Counted from the first letter of the stretch, positions 26,227 to 33,721 are shown. The stretch is DNA of 49,711 nt from Reyranellaceae bacterium (GCA_022844045.1 JALHMM010000043.1:1-49711), one strand, 5' to 3'. Notes: generated by a model not told the origin, from the letters alone. Made by a program: numbers and translations.

Positions 26227-26951
26227 GCGATCCGTTGCTCAGCGTCACCGGCGTGTCCAAGCGCTTCGGTGGCTTCACCGCGCTGCAGGACATCTCGCTC
26301 GAGATCCGCGCCGGCGAGCGCTTCGGCCTGATCGGCCCCAACGGCTCGGGCAAGACGACCCTGATCAACTGCATCTCCGGCGTGTTGCGCAACGACGGCG
26401 GCTCGATCCGCTTCGCCGGCCAGGAGCTGAGCTCTCTCTCGGCGCATCAACGCACGCGGCGCGGCATCGCGCGCAGCTTCCAAGTGCCGCGGCCGTTTCG
26501 CAGCATGACGGTACTGGAGAACCTGCTGGTGGCGCTCGACTACGCGGTGATCGGCCACGGCCTGTCGGTGCGCGAGTCCGACGCCGAGGCGATGGCGATC
26601 CTGAGCAAGATCGGCCTGGCCGAGAAAGCCGAGGCTTTGTCGGCGCAGCTCTCGCAGGTCGAGCTGCGCAAGATGGAACTGGCGCGTGCCATGGCGGCGC
26701 GGCCCAAGCTCCTGATCTCCGACGAGGCGATGGCCGGGCTGGCCGGCGCGGAGATCGACGAAGTGCTCGACGTGCTGTTCAAGCTCAACGCCGAGGGCAT
26801 CACGGTGATCATGATCGAGCACATCATGCAGGCGGTGATGCGCTTCTCGCAGCGCGTGATGTGCCTCGACGCCGGGCGCATCATCTGCGAGGGCGCGCCG
26901 CAGGCGGTGATGGACGACAAGCGTGTGCAAGAGGCCTACCTTGGCGCTTAG
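26223..26951 (+). CDS. livG: Branched-chain amino acid-type ABC transporter ATPase, LivG family, degenerate signature
   Basis: A 242-residue ATP-binding subunit. Walker A is GPNGSGKTT (residues 38-46). The Q-loop region TRRGIARSFQVPRPFRSMTVLENLLVAL is typical of LivG. The helical signature that usually reads LSGGQ or LSYGQ is here LSQVE followed by LRKMELARAMAARP. Walker B ends LLISDEAMAGL with DEA instead of the usual DEP. The H-loop His is present in IMIEHIM. The ATP site partner LivF has a canonical signature, so the heterodimer would have one regular and one altered site. The start ATG 26223 overlaps the livM stop, preferred over 26202. Confidence 0.9.
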   Translation: MSDPLLSVTGVSKRFGGFTALQDISLEIRAGERFGLIGPNGSGKTTLINCISGVLRNDGGSIRFAGQELSSLSAHQRTRRGIARSFQVPRPFRSMTVLENLLVALDYAVIGHGLSVRESDAEAMAILSKIGLAEKAEALSAQLSQVELRKMELARAMAARPKLLISDEAMAGLAGAEIDEVLDVLFKLNAEGITVIMIEHIMQAVMRFSQRVMCLDAGRIICEGAPQAVMDDKRVQEAYLGA

Positions 26952-27675
26952 GCTCACCGTTTCAGGCATCGACGCGCGCTACGGCGCGGTGCGAGCGCTC
27001 AACGGCGCGTCGATATCGGTCGAGGGCGGCGAGACCGTGGTGCTGCTGGGCACCAACGGCAACGGCAAGAGCACGCTGATGAAATGCCTGATGGGGCTGG
27101 TGCGGCCCGTCTCGGGCTCGATCGCGCTGGAGATCGACGGCACGAGCCACGACCTCACGCGCCTGCCAACCGAGGAGATCGTCGGGCTGGGCGTGGCGCT
27201 GGTGCCGGAGGGAAGGCGGCTCTTCCCCAAGCTCACGGTCGAAGAAAACCTGATGCTGGGCGCCTACCGCAAAACGGCGCGCACCCAGACCGCGACCAAT
27301 CTCAGCTTTGCTTACGATACCTTCCCGGTGCTGGCCGAGCGCCGCAAGCAGCTCGCCGGCACCATGTCCGGCGGTCAACAGCAAATGCTGGCGATCGGCC
27401 GCGCACTGATGTCCTCGCCGCGCCTGCTGCTGGTCGACGAGCCATCCGTCGGCCTCTCGCCACTCCTCGTGAGTCAGACCATCACCAAGATCGAGGAGCT
27501 GAAGCAGAAGTTCGGCCTCACCGTGCTGATGGCCGAGCAGAACTTCCACCAGGCCGTCCGCATCGCCGACCGCGGCTACGTCATCGTCCACGGCGAGATC
27601 GCCTTCGAGGGCAAGACCGTCGACGAGCTGCGCTCGAACGAGATCGTCAAGCAGCTGTATCTGGGTGGCGTCTGA
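26941..27675 (+). CDS. livF: Branched-chain amino acid-type ABC transporter ATPase, LivF family
   Basis: A 244-residue ATPase with Walker A GTNGNGKST, VPEGRRLFPKLTVEENLMLGAY (LivF hallmark), a canonical MSGGQQQMLAIGRALMSSP signature and Walker B LLLVDEPSVGLSP. The H-loop is in VLMAEQNFHQAV, where the family's usual His is replaced by Gln, as is common in LivF. There is no ATG at a suitable place: TTG 26941 has AAGAGG about seven bases upstream and gives MALRLTVSGIDARYGAVRAL; GTG 26923 is the alternative. Either way it overlaps the end of livG by at least 11 bases. It closes the transporter operon and converges on the TauD-type gene across a repeat. Confidence 0.9.
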   Translation: MALRLTVSGIDARYGAVRALNGASISVEGGETVVLLGTNGNGKSTLMKCLMGLVRPVSGSIALEIDGTSHDLTRLPTEEIVGLGVALVPEGRRLFPKLTVEENLMLGAYRKTARTQTATNLSFAYDTFPVLAERRKQLAGTMSGGQQQMLAIGRALMSSPRLLLVDEPSVGLSPLLVSQTITKIEELKQKFGLTVLMAEQNFHQAVRIADRGYVIVHGEIAFEGKTVDELRSNEIVKQLYLGGV

Positions 27676-27712
27676 TTCCCTCTCCCCGCGAGCGGCGGTT
27701 TGACTTTGCTTT

Positions 27713-27838
27713 ACCTTCCCCCGGAGGGGGAAGGTGCCCGAAGGGCGGATGGGGGATGTCGAAGACGGACACCGCGTTTGTTGAAGCATCCCCCATCCGT
27801 CGCGCTGCGCGCGCCACCTTCCCCCTCCAGGGGAAGGT
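27713..27838. repeat. Main palindromic repeat family, copy 8 (type 1 left, type 2 right)
   Basis: Fills the gap between convergent livF and the TauD-type gene. The right mini-hairpin has the long form CGCGC-N3-GCGCG. The right terminal hairpin has a single G-to-A change. Just before it, 27676-27700 holds a short CTCCCCGCGAGCGG fragment resembling the variant family. Confidence 0.92.
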
Positions 27839-27857
27839 AGATTCAAGGTCCACCGGA

Positions 27858-28742
27858 TTAGAAGGGACGGTCGCCGCGCACCAGCATCCGGTAGAGGCGG
27901 CGATGCTGGCTGTGATCGTAGTCGAAACCGGCTTTGTGCAACGAGGCGCGGTCGTCGATGATCAGCAGATCGCCCTTCTTGTACTCGTGCGTATAGCAAA
28001 ACTGCGGCTGCGTGATCCTGTCGGTCAGGTCCTGCAGAAAGTCCTGGGTCTCCTGGGGCGACATGCCGGTGACCGTCTCGGTCTTGGCCTTGTGAAACCA
28101 CACGGCCTTGGTGCCGGTCTCCGGGTGGGTGCGGACCAGGGGATGCACCGTCGGCGGCTTCGTCGATTCGCGCTGGGCCTTCACGATGTCCGGATTGGCT
28201 GTCGCCATCCGCGCGGTGCTGATCAGCGTGTTCTCGGTCTTCGCGCCGACGATCTTCCGCTTCACGTCGTCGGGCAGCGCTTCGTAGGCCGCGCGCGAGT
28301 TACAGACCGATGTCCCGCCGCCCTTGTCCGGCACCGCGACCGCATACAGCATGGTGAACTTGGGCGGCAGTTCCTGGTTGGTGTGGTCGGTGTGCCAAGT
28401 GGCATTGCCACCAACCTTCGCGGGCTGCCCCTTGCTGTCGAGGTGGCGGTTGTCGAGCACGCTGATCAGCGGAAATCCGTCGACCAGATAGCGCCGGTTC
28501 TGGTCTTCCATCAGCTCGCCGAACATTTCCGCGGCGGCTTGCAGCTGCGCCGGGGAAAGATGCTCCTGCCCGCGAATCACCAGGACCACGTTGTCGACGA
28601 CGGCGTCGTAGAGCGCCTTCCGCGTCGCGCCATCGATCTGGCGCGCCAGGTCGATGCCCGTGACGATGGCGCCGATGTGCTGCTTGACCTTCTCGATCTT
28701 CAGGGCCTCGGAGGGCGTCTTCAACGCGGCGGCGGTGCTCAT
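27858..28742 (-). CDS. TauD/TfdA family 2-oxoglutarate-dependent dioxygenase
   Basis: A 294-residue non-haem Fe(II) enzyme. The metal triad is H117-x-D119 in ATWHTDHT and H269 in DDRASLHKAG; R281 in HSQHRRLYR is the likely 2-oxoglutarate carboxylate anchor. IGAIVTGIDLARQID near the N-terminus and HPLVRTHPETGTKAVWF are family landmarks. Members hydroxylate taurine, chlorophenoxyacetates, alkylsulfates or carnitine precursors; the substrate here is open. ATG 28742 is selected because GGAG is seven bases upstream; the Met five codons earlier is possible. It lies downstream of an SDR in the same direction (70-base gap), so they may be cotranscribed, and it converges on livF. Confidence 0.9.
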   Translation of the reverse strand: MSTAAALKTPSEALKIEKVKQHIGAIVTGIDLARQIDGATRKALYDAVVDNVVLVIRGQEHLSPAQLQAAAEMFGELMEDQNRRYLVDGFPLISVLDNRHLDSKGQPAKVGGNATWHTDHTNQELPPKFTMLYAVAVPDKGGGTSVCNSRAAYEALPDDVKRKIVGAKTENTLISTARMATANPDIVKAQRESTKPPTVHPLVRTHPETGTKAVWFHKAKTETVTGMSPQETQDFLQDLTDRITQPQFCYTHEYKKGDLLIIDDRASLHKAGFDYDHSQHRRLYRMLVRGDRPF

Positions 28743-28812
28743 GATCCGGCTCCACATTTATTGACCCGCGGACTCTGCCCACAGCATCGGCCGAATGTCC
28801 GCATCGATCAAG

Positions 28813-29577
28813 CTAGACCGGCAGGCCTACCCGCTTGCGGAAGGCCTCGTCGCGGGTCGAGGCATCCTGGCCGATCAGGTCGTCGGCGGCGGGATCGCAG
28901 AGATAGATCAGCCCGCGCACCGCATGCTCTACCGGCGAGAGATTGCCGCGCGGGATCTGGCTGATCATGTTCATGCCCGAGGCACGGATCTTCACCTGCA
29001 TCTCGGTGTCGATGGTGCCGGGCGAGAAGCCGAAGACACGGATGCCCTTGCCCTGCGTCTCCAGCGCGATAGCGCGCGTCATCATCGCTAGCCCCGCTTT
29101 GCCCGAGCAGTAGGCGCTCCAGCCCTCGAGCGGCCGGTAGGCGGCGCCGGAGGAGACGTTGACGATCGTGCCGCCGCCGCCTGCCATCATGCCGCCGATC
29201 ACCGCGCGCACAACGTTGTAGGCGCCGATCAGGTTGATCTGGATGTTCTGCGCCCACGCCGCCGGGTCCGACGTCGCCAGCTGGGCGATGGGATCGATCA
29301 CGCCGGCGTTGTTGACCAGGATGTCAAGGCCACCGAGCTTCTGCCGCGTCGCCGCCACCACGCGCTCGACCGTGGCGTAATCCGACACGTCGCAGGCCAT
29401 CGCCTCGGCCTTGCCGCCGGCCGCCGTGATCTCGCGCGCCACCGCCTGGACCGCCGCCGCGTCGCGCGCGATCAGCATCACCGCCGCGCCTTGTGCCGCC
29501 ATGGCCCGCGCCACGCCTTCGCCCAGGCCACGGCCTGCGCCGGTGATCAGGGCAGTCTTGCCATCGAGTCGAATCAT
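28813..29577 (-). CDS. Short-chain dehydrogenase/reductase (SDR) family oxidoreductase
   Basis: A 254-residue classical SDR. It has the TGAGRGLGEG cofactor motif, CDVSDYATVE, NNAGVIDP, the catalytic NVSSG Ser and the YCSGK Tyr-Lys pair, followed by GFSPGTIDTEM. The preference for NAD or NADP cannot be decided, although the ARD after beta-strand 2 suggests NADP. ATG 29577 is used; the preceding GTG at 29580 is also in frame. It is divergent from the Asp/Glu racemase-superfamily gene over a 72-base region containing an 11-base-arm inverted repeat, so the two directions may share a regulator. It lies upstream of the TauD-type dioxygenase gene. Confidence 0.9.
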   Translation of the reverse strand: MIRLDGKTALITGAGRGLGEGVARAMAAQGAAVMLIARDAAAVQAVAREITAAGGKAEAMACDVSDYATVERVVAATRQKLGGLDILVNNAGVIDPIAQLATSDPAAWAQNIQINLIGAYNVVRAVIGGMMAGGGGTIVNVSSGAAYRPLEGWSAYCSGKAGLAMMTRAIALETQGKGIRVFGFSPGTIDTEMQVKIRASGMNMISQIPRGNLSPVEHAVRGLIYLCDPAADDLIGQDASTRDEAFRKRVGLPV

Positions 29578-29614
29578 CACCTTGTCCTCTGTCTCATGCG
29601 CACCATCCCCTTAT

Positions 29615-29644
29615 ACTCGACCTCTGTGGCGCGAGAGGTCGAGT
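29615..29644. promoter_or_regulatory. Perfect 11-base inverted repeat between divergent genes, covering a ribosome binding site
   Basis: ACTCGACCTCT at 29615-29625 is exactly complementary to AGAGGTCGAGT at 29634-29644 with an 8-base spacer. It lies five bases before the ATG at 29650, and the right arm contains the AGAGG Shine-Dalgarno sequence. A TATACT-like -10 element overlaps its left edge (29612-29617). It could be a DNA operator for a dimeric regulator serving both genes, or, if transcription starts further upstream, a hairpin that hides the ribosome site. There is no copy elsewhere in the window. Confidence 0.6.
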
Positions 29645-29649
29645 TAGCG

Positions 29650-30438
29650 ATGCGGAACGACAATTGGGGTACGCGGGCCCGCTTTGGCCTGTTCATCGTC
29701 GGCAACGAGGCGGTGCCCGAGGCCGAGTGGTGGGCGATGGCGCCGCCCGGCGTGTCGATCCACGCCGCGCGGGTCACCGCGACCTCGCCCTGGACATCCT
29801 GGCGCGCGGATCTCAGCGGCGTCGAGCTGCCCGAGGATATGCTGCGCGGTTGCAAGCAGTTCGGCGCCATGAGGCTGAATGCGGTGGTGCTTGCGCACAC
29901 CACGAGCAGCGTGGTCGGCGGCGCCGGCTGGCATGAAGCGACCGTGTCGGCGATCGGCGCGGCGCTGGGCACCGGCGCGTTCATCACCACGAACGGTCAC
30001 GACACGATCGCCGCGCTGAGGGCGAGCGGCATCAAGCGGCCGTTCGTGGTGCTGCCGCCGTGGTTCCCTGACGGCACGGTCGGCGCCGCAATCAGCTACT
30101 ACCGCGAGCACGGCTTCGAGCCGGCCGGGCATCTGCGTATGGACCCGGGCCCGGCCTGGCGCGCTGTGCCGCCGGGCGAGCTCTACCCGCGCGGCTTCGG
30201 CTTCGAGCAGGACGTCGACTCGCTCTACGCGCAGATCAAGGCCGCGTGTCCACCTACCGCCGACGGCGTGCAGATCGGCGGCACGGGCTTCCGTTGCGTG
30301 GCGATCATCGAAGCGCTGGAGCAGGCGCTCGGCCGGCCGGTCGTGACCGCGAACCAAGCCAGCCTGTGGCGCTGTTTGCGGCAGGCTGGCGTCAAGACGA
30401 CGGTCGACGGCTATGGCGGACTTCTCCGTCTTGGTTGA
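29650..30438 (+). CDS. Asp/Glu racemase superfamily protein (maleate isomerase/arylmalonate decarboxylase-like)
   Basis: A 262-residue protein. RNDNWGTRARFGLFIVGNEAVPEAEWWAMAPPGVSIHAARV is the usual start of the maleate isomerase-like branch, and FRCVAIIEALEQALGRPVVTANQASLWRCLRQAG is the conserved C-terminal signature. Members isomerise maleate to fumarate or decarboxylate arylmalonates using one or two cysteines. Here the first position, usually Cys-Thr-Ser, reads HTTSS (LAHTTSSVVGG), so the standard cysteine chemistry may not apply. The second region has a Cys in GFRC. The start ATG 29650 has AGAGG upstream, inside an inverted repeat. The phosphatase gene follows within about 30 bases, so the two may be cotranscribed. 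Confidence 0.8.
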   Translation: MRNDNWGTRARFGLFIVGNEAVPEAEWWAMAPPGVSIHAARVTATSPWTSWRADLSGVELPEDMLRGCKQFGAMRLNAVVLAHTTSSVVGGAGWHEATVSAIGAALGTGAFITTNGHDTIAALRASGIKRPFVVLPPWFPDGTVGAAISYYREHGFEPAGHLRMDPGPAWRAVPPGELYPRGFGFEQDVDSLYAQIKAACPPTADGVQIGGTGFRCVAIIEALEQALGRPVVTANQASLWRCLRQAGVKTTVDGYGGLLRLG

Positions 30439-30467
30439 TCTGCGTGTTGGAGCGCCTGGGGGTTCGG

Positions 30468-31019
30468 GTGGAGAGGACTTCGCTGACGCATCCGCTCCAG
30501 ATCGCGGCCGTATCGGCGGGCGCCGGGTTCGGCCGCGTGGGCATCACATTCTGCCCGGGAAAGCGCGACCGGCAGGCGATGACCGGACATTGGGAACGGG
30601 ACCTGTCTCTTGATCTCGACGCGATCCTCGCCTGGGGTGCCGCCGCTGTGATCACATTGGTTGAACAGAAGGAACTGGCCCTGCTTCGCGTCGAACACCT
30701 CGGCGAGGAGGTCGTTCGCCGGAACATGCTGTGGTTCCACTTGCCGATCGTCGACGTGTCGATACCGGACGCGCGTTTCGAGCGCCAGTGGGAAGCCGCC
30801 GGGGAGAGCCTGCGCGACTTGCTACGTCGGGGATGCGACGTGCTGGTGCATTGCCGTGGCGGTCTCGGTCGCGCCGGCACCATCGGCGCGCGGCTGCTTG
30901 TCGAACTCGGCGCCGATCCGGCGGCCGCCATCAAAAGCGTGCGCGCTGTTCGTCCGGGCGCGATCGAGACACGCGCGCAGGAAACCTATGTCCGGAGACT
31001 AACCGCCGTGCCGCGATGA
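30468..31019 (+). CDS. Dual-specificity/tyrosine phosphatase-like protein (CX5R)
   Basis: A protein of about 183 residues with the P-loop HCRGGLGRAG: nucleophile C129, phosphate-binding R135 and preceding H128. The usual Ser/Thr after the Arg is Ala. The N-terminal part, GRVGITFCPGK and DLSLDLDAILAWGAAAVITLVEQKEL, then MLWFHLPIVDVSIPD with the general-acid Asp, matches the bacterial DSP-like family related to cyclin-dependent kinase inhibitor 3. Start codons are poor: no ATG exists near the homologous start, GTG 30468 is the best fit, TTG 30435 or GTG 30444 are alternatives. The stop overlaps an ATG at 31016 of the next gene, so they are probably coupled. The substrate could be a phosphoprotein, nucleotide or phosphorylated ADP-ribose; this is not shown by the sequence. 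Confidence 0.8.
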   Translation: MERTSLTHPLQIAAVSAGAGFGRVGITFCPGKRDRQAMTGHWERDLSLDLDAILAWGAAAVITLVEQKELALLRVEHLGEEVVRRNMLWFHLPIVDVSIPDARFERQWEAAGESLRDLLRRGCDVLVHCRGGLGRAGTIGARLLVELGADPAAAIKSVRAVRPGAIETRAQETYVRRLTAVPR

Positions 31020-31033
31020 TTTCGGGAGGGCCC

Positions 31034-32047
31034 ATGGACTGGTTCGAGAGACTCACCGGTTTTCGCGAAATTGGCTACGAGCAAACCCGGGCCCGGCTCG
31101 AGGTCGGCGATGGCCTCTTGCGGTCACGGGTCAACCAGGCGAGCTACCGGACCGGCGAACTCGAGCTGGTGTCACTGCGGGCCCTGCGCGACAGGGCGCA
31201 AGCCGCGGGCTCGCCACGCGGCCGGATGCGGGCCAGCGTGGTCAAGGGCGACGTCCGACGCATGCACGGCCTTGCCGAGAATGCGGGAGCCCTGTTTCAG
31301 GTGGCGTCACAGTTCAACCTGCTGGAGATGGTTGGCCCCGATGTGACGCCTGAGCAGGGGGTCACGCGGTATGAAAGCGACAGGACGCAGGGGCCGGCCT
31401 GCGCCATCGCCGCCGGGGCGGCGACCATCTATCGCAACTATTTCGCGCCGGTCGATGGCGGCGAAGGTCAGACGGCCACCCGGCAGCTCGACGGCCTCGC
31501 CGATCTTGGTGCCGCGCTGAGCGATGCGCTGAAGCAGCCGGTCGGCGCGCTGTGGACGATGCGGAACGGCTACGCTCTCGCGACCCGTCCGGGGCTCGAT
31601 GCCATCGCCAAGCATATCGGCGCGCTGTCGGACCATGACGTCGACACGTTGCGTGGCAAGCTTCGTATCGGCATCCATCGCGATGTCGAGGTCACCGACG
31701 TCGAGGGGCCGCGACGGCCGCTGGTGTCCCAAGCGTTCTGCTCGGCGCTGCCGGTCGCCTATAGCCGAGTGCCGGCGCAGCTCTGGGCATCCTTCGCGCG
31801 CCTCGTCCTCGACGCGGCATACGAGGCGACGATTTGGGCCGCGGTGCTGAACGCGCAACGCGGCGCCTCCAATGTCGTCCTGTTGACGCTCCTCGGCGGG
31901 GGCGCGTTCGGCAATGCCGGCGACTGGATTCATAACGCCATGCGCCGGGCGCTGGAGATGGTGAGAGATCGCGATCTCGATGTGAGGCTGGTCAGCTACG
32001 GCGTGCCGTCGCCGGAAACCCTCGCGATCATCAACGCGTTTCGTTGA
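31034..32047 (+). CDS. Uncharacterised protein with macro/PARG-like motifs
   Basis: A 337-residue soluble protein without signal peptide that I cannot assign to a named family. Notable segments are RASVVKGDVRRMHGLAENAGALFQVASQFNLLEMVGP (67-102), TPEQGVTRYESDRTQGPACAIAAGAATIYRNYF (105-137) and NVVLLTLLGGGAFGNAGDWIHNAMRRAL (280-307). The first resembles the V-x-GDI start and the N-A-x-N strand of macro domains. The last resembles the C-terminal LGxxGCGAFxN segment of microbial poly(ADP-ribose) glycohydrolases. An ADP-ribose-binding or hydrolysing fold is therefore proposed, as inference only. ATG 31034 follows GGGAGGG; ATG 31016 overlaps the phosphatase stop and is the alternative. It is the last gene before a convergent LLM. 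Confidence 0.65.
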   Translation: MDWFERLTGFREIGYEQTRARLEVGDGLLRSRVNQASYRTGELELVSLRALRDRAQAAGSPRGRMRASVVKGDVRRMHGLAENAGALFQVASQFNLLEMVGPDVTPEQGVTRYESDRTQGPACAIAAGAATIYRNYFAPVDGGEGQTATRQLDGLADLGAALSDALKQPVGALWTMRNGYALATRPGLDAIAKHIGALSDHDVDTLRGKLRIGIHRDVEVTDVEGPRRPLVSQAFCSALPVAYSRVPAQLWASFARLVLDAAYEATIWAAVLNAQRGASNVVLLTLLGGGAFGNAGDWIHNAMRRALEMVRDRDLDVRLVSYGVPSPETLAIINAFR

Positions 32048-32056
32048 AGGACCGGC

Positions 32057-33010
32057 TCAGATCTTCTCGATGATCTGGGCCTTGAACCGGCGCATCTCGG
32101 CGATGACCTCGGCGGCGGTGGGGCGGCCGAAATCGATGTCGATGGCGGTGACGCCGAGATCGCGCAGCGTGCGCAGGTCGGCGGTCACGTCGGCGTCGTT
32201 GCCCGAGAACAGGCGGCGTTCGCCGTCGGAGGCCAGCGGCGGCACCACACTGCCGTAGCGCTTGACGCGAAAAGCGACGCCGACCGAATGGGGGTCGCGG
32301 CCGCGCTCACCGGTCAGTGCGCGCAGGCGCGCGATGCCGGCGCGCAGGCGCGGCAGCGAATCGAGCAGGTGCTGGTTGTTCGAGCCGATGGGGTACCAGG
32401 CGTCACCGACGCGCGCGGCCCGGCGCATCGAGGGACCGCTTTCGCCGCCGACCCAGATCGGCGGATGCGGCTTCTGCAGCGGCTTGGGCTCCAGCGCGAT
32501 GCCGTCGATCTTCACATAGCGTCCGGTGAAGCGCGGCTGGTGCTCGCTCCACAGCACCTTGAAGGCGTCGATGTATTCGTCGGTTACAGCACCGCGCTCC
32601 GCAAAAGGCGTGGTGACGACGGCGTCGAACTCGCTCTTCAGCCAGCCGGCGCCGATGCCGACCACCAGCCGTCCGCCACTGAGCACGTCGAGCGTCGCCA
32701 GCATCTTGGCCGCCAGCACCGCCGGGCGATGCGGCACGACCATCACGGCGGCGACCAGGCGGATGCGCGAGGTCTTTGCCGCGACATAGGCCATCCCGAT
32801 CAGCTGCTCGTGGCGTTCGATGGGGGCGCTTTCGTAGAACTCGCCGGTCTCGGAGTAGGGGTAGCCCGGCACCTTGGTATCGGGCAGCACGACGTGGTCG
32901 GTGAGCGTCAGGTAGTCATAGCCCATCGCCTCGCCCTGCCGGGCGATGTCGATCATCGAACCCGCGGCCGAGAGCGGGCCGGAGTTGGGCAGGTTGAAGC
33001 CGATTTGCAT
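32057..33010 (-). CDS. LLM class oxidoreductase, probable F420-dependent (TIGR03619-like)
   Basis: A 317-residue luciferase-fold enzyme. MQIGFNLPNSGPLSAAGSMIDIARQGEAMGYDYLTLTDHVVLPD is typical of the F420-dependent TIGR03619 group. It continues with LVAAVMVVPHRPAVLAAKMLATLDVLSGGRLVVGIGAGWLKSEFDAV and PLQKPHPPIWVGGESGPSMRRAARVGDAWYP. The cofactor assignment (F420 rather than FMN) rests on this resemblance and is uncertain, as no F420 biosynthesis gene is visible. The gene is downstream of a cupin gene in the same direction with a palindromic repeat between them, and convergent with the macro-like gene only nine bases away. Confidence 0.85.
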   Translation of the reverse strand: MQIGFNLPNSGPLSAAGSMIDIARQGEAMGYDYLTLTDHVVLPDTKVPGYPYSETGEFYESAPIERHEQLIGMAYVAAKTSRIRLVAAVMVVPHRPAVLAAKMLATLDVLSGGRLVVGIGAGWLKSEFDAVVTTPFAERGAVTDEYIDAFKVLWSEHQPRFTGRYVKIDGIALEPKPLQKPHPPIWVGGESGPSMRRAARVGDAWYPIGSNNQHLLDSLPRLRAGIARLRALTGERGRDPHSVGVAFRVKRYGSVVPPLASDGERRLFSGNDADVTADLRTLRDLGVTAIDIDFGRPTAAEVIAEMRRFKAQIIEKI

Positions 33011-33024
33011 TCGTTGGTCCTCTT

Positions 33025-33148
33025 ACCTTCCCCGGGAGGGGGAAGGTGGCGCGGAGCGACGGAAGGGGGATGTTGAAGACGAACGCGGGAGTCCATCTTC
33101 GACATCCCCCATCCGCACTTCGGGCACCTTCCCCCTCCGGGGGAAGGT
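33025..33148. repeat. Main palindromic repeat family, copy 9 (type 2 left, type 1 right)
   Basis: Occupies nearly the full gap between the cupin gene (stop at 33153) and the LLM start (33010), both on the minus strand. The type 1 mini-hairpin has one mismatch (GCAC-TTC-GGGC), the only unpaired change seen in this hairpin. The left terminal hairpin has a C-to-G change at its loop. Confidence 0.92.
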
Positions 33149-33152
33149 AAAG

Positions 33153-33656
33153 CTAAGCCGCCTTGATGTTCGAGCGCTTGATGTGGTCGAGGTTGGTGCC
33201 CTCGATGCGCACCAGCCGGGTGAGGCCGTCGCGCTTGGGGGAGTGGACGACGCCGACATCGTAGAAATGCGCGTCGCCCGGTTTCATCACGTAGCTCACG
33301 GTGGGCTCGACCAGCGACGGCGAGGTCTCGTCGCCTTTCTTCACGATGCGCCAGTCCGTCATCTCGGTGTCGCCCTCGGCCAGGCCGTAGATCGCCCAGC
33401 TCGGGCCGTGATCGTGCGGCGCGCCGTGCGCCGGCTTCTCGTAGACATGACCGCAGATGCAGAAGCCGAGCTCGGGATCCTCGTAGAGCACCTTGCGCGG
33501 CTTGCACTGGTCGGCCGTCAGGTGCTTGGCGATGAACGCCTCGTCGCGCAGCACCTTCGAGACGATCTTGCACACCGCTTCCTTTCCGGCGGTTCCAGCG
33601 TCTGCCTTCAGAGCGGTGCGGATCTCGATGGCGAGCTGTTCGAGCGTATGGGGCAT
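33153..33656 (-). CDS. Cupin-fold protein, cysteine dioxygenase-like
   Basis: A 167-residue protein with a single cupin domain. The metal motif is APHDHGPSWAIYGLAEGD (H81, H83, with an acidic residue downstream) and a third His in the second cupin box, FYDVGVVHSP (H138). The arrangement recalls type I thiol dioxygenases (cysteine and mercaptopropionate dioxygenases), which oxidise thiols to sulfinates with Fe(II). The N-terminal 50 residues are helical and not diagnostic. A pair of cysteines, FCICGH, lies just before the cupin core. It is upstream of an LLM and divergent from ppc; a 10-base palindrome lies 20 bases before its start. Substrate unknown. Confidence 0.7.
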   Translation of the reverse strand: MPHTLEQLAIEIRTALKADAGTAGKEAVCKIVSKVLRDEAFIAKHLTADQCKPRKVLYEDPELGFCICGHVYEKPAHGAPHDHGPSWAIYGLAEGDTEMTDWRIVKKGDETSPSLVEPTVSYVMKPGDAHFYDVGVVHSPKRDGLTRLVRIEGTNLDHIKRSNIKAA

Positions 33657-33675
33657 CGGGTTCTCCTACTGTCAT

Positions 33676-33685
33676 CTAACGTTAG
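33676..33685. promoter_or_regulatory. Perfect palindrome CTAACGTTAG upstream of the cupin gene
   Basis: A 10-base perfect palindrome lies 20 bases before the cupin start codon, in the region where a promoter is expected. It is AT-richer than its surroundings. It might be half of an operator, but a 10-base palindrome can also occur by chance, and no cognate regulator gene is nearby. Confidence 0.25.
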
Positions 33686-33721
33686 TTCAGCACCTGGGAT
33701 CGCGCTAGCATGACGTGCCCT

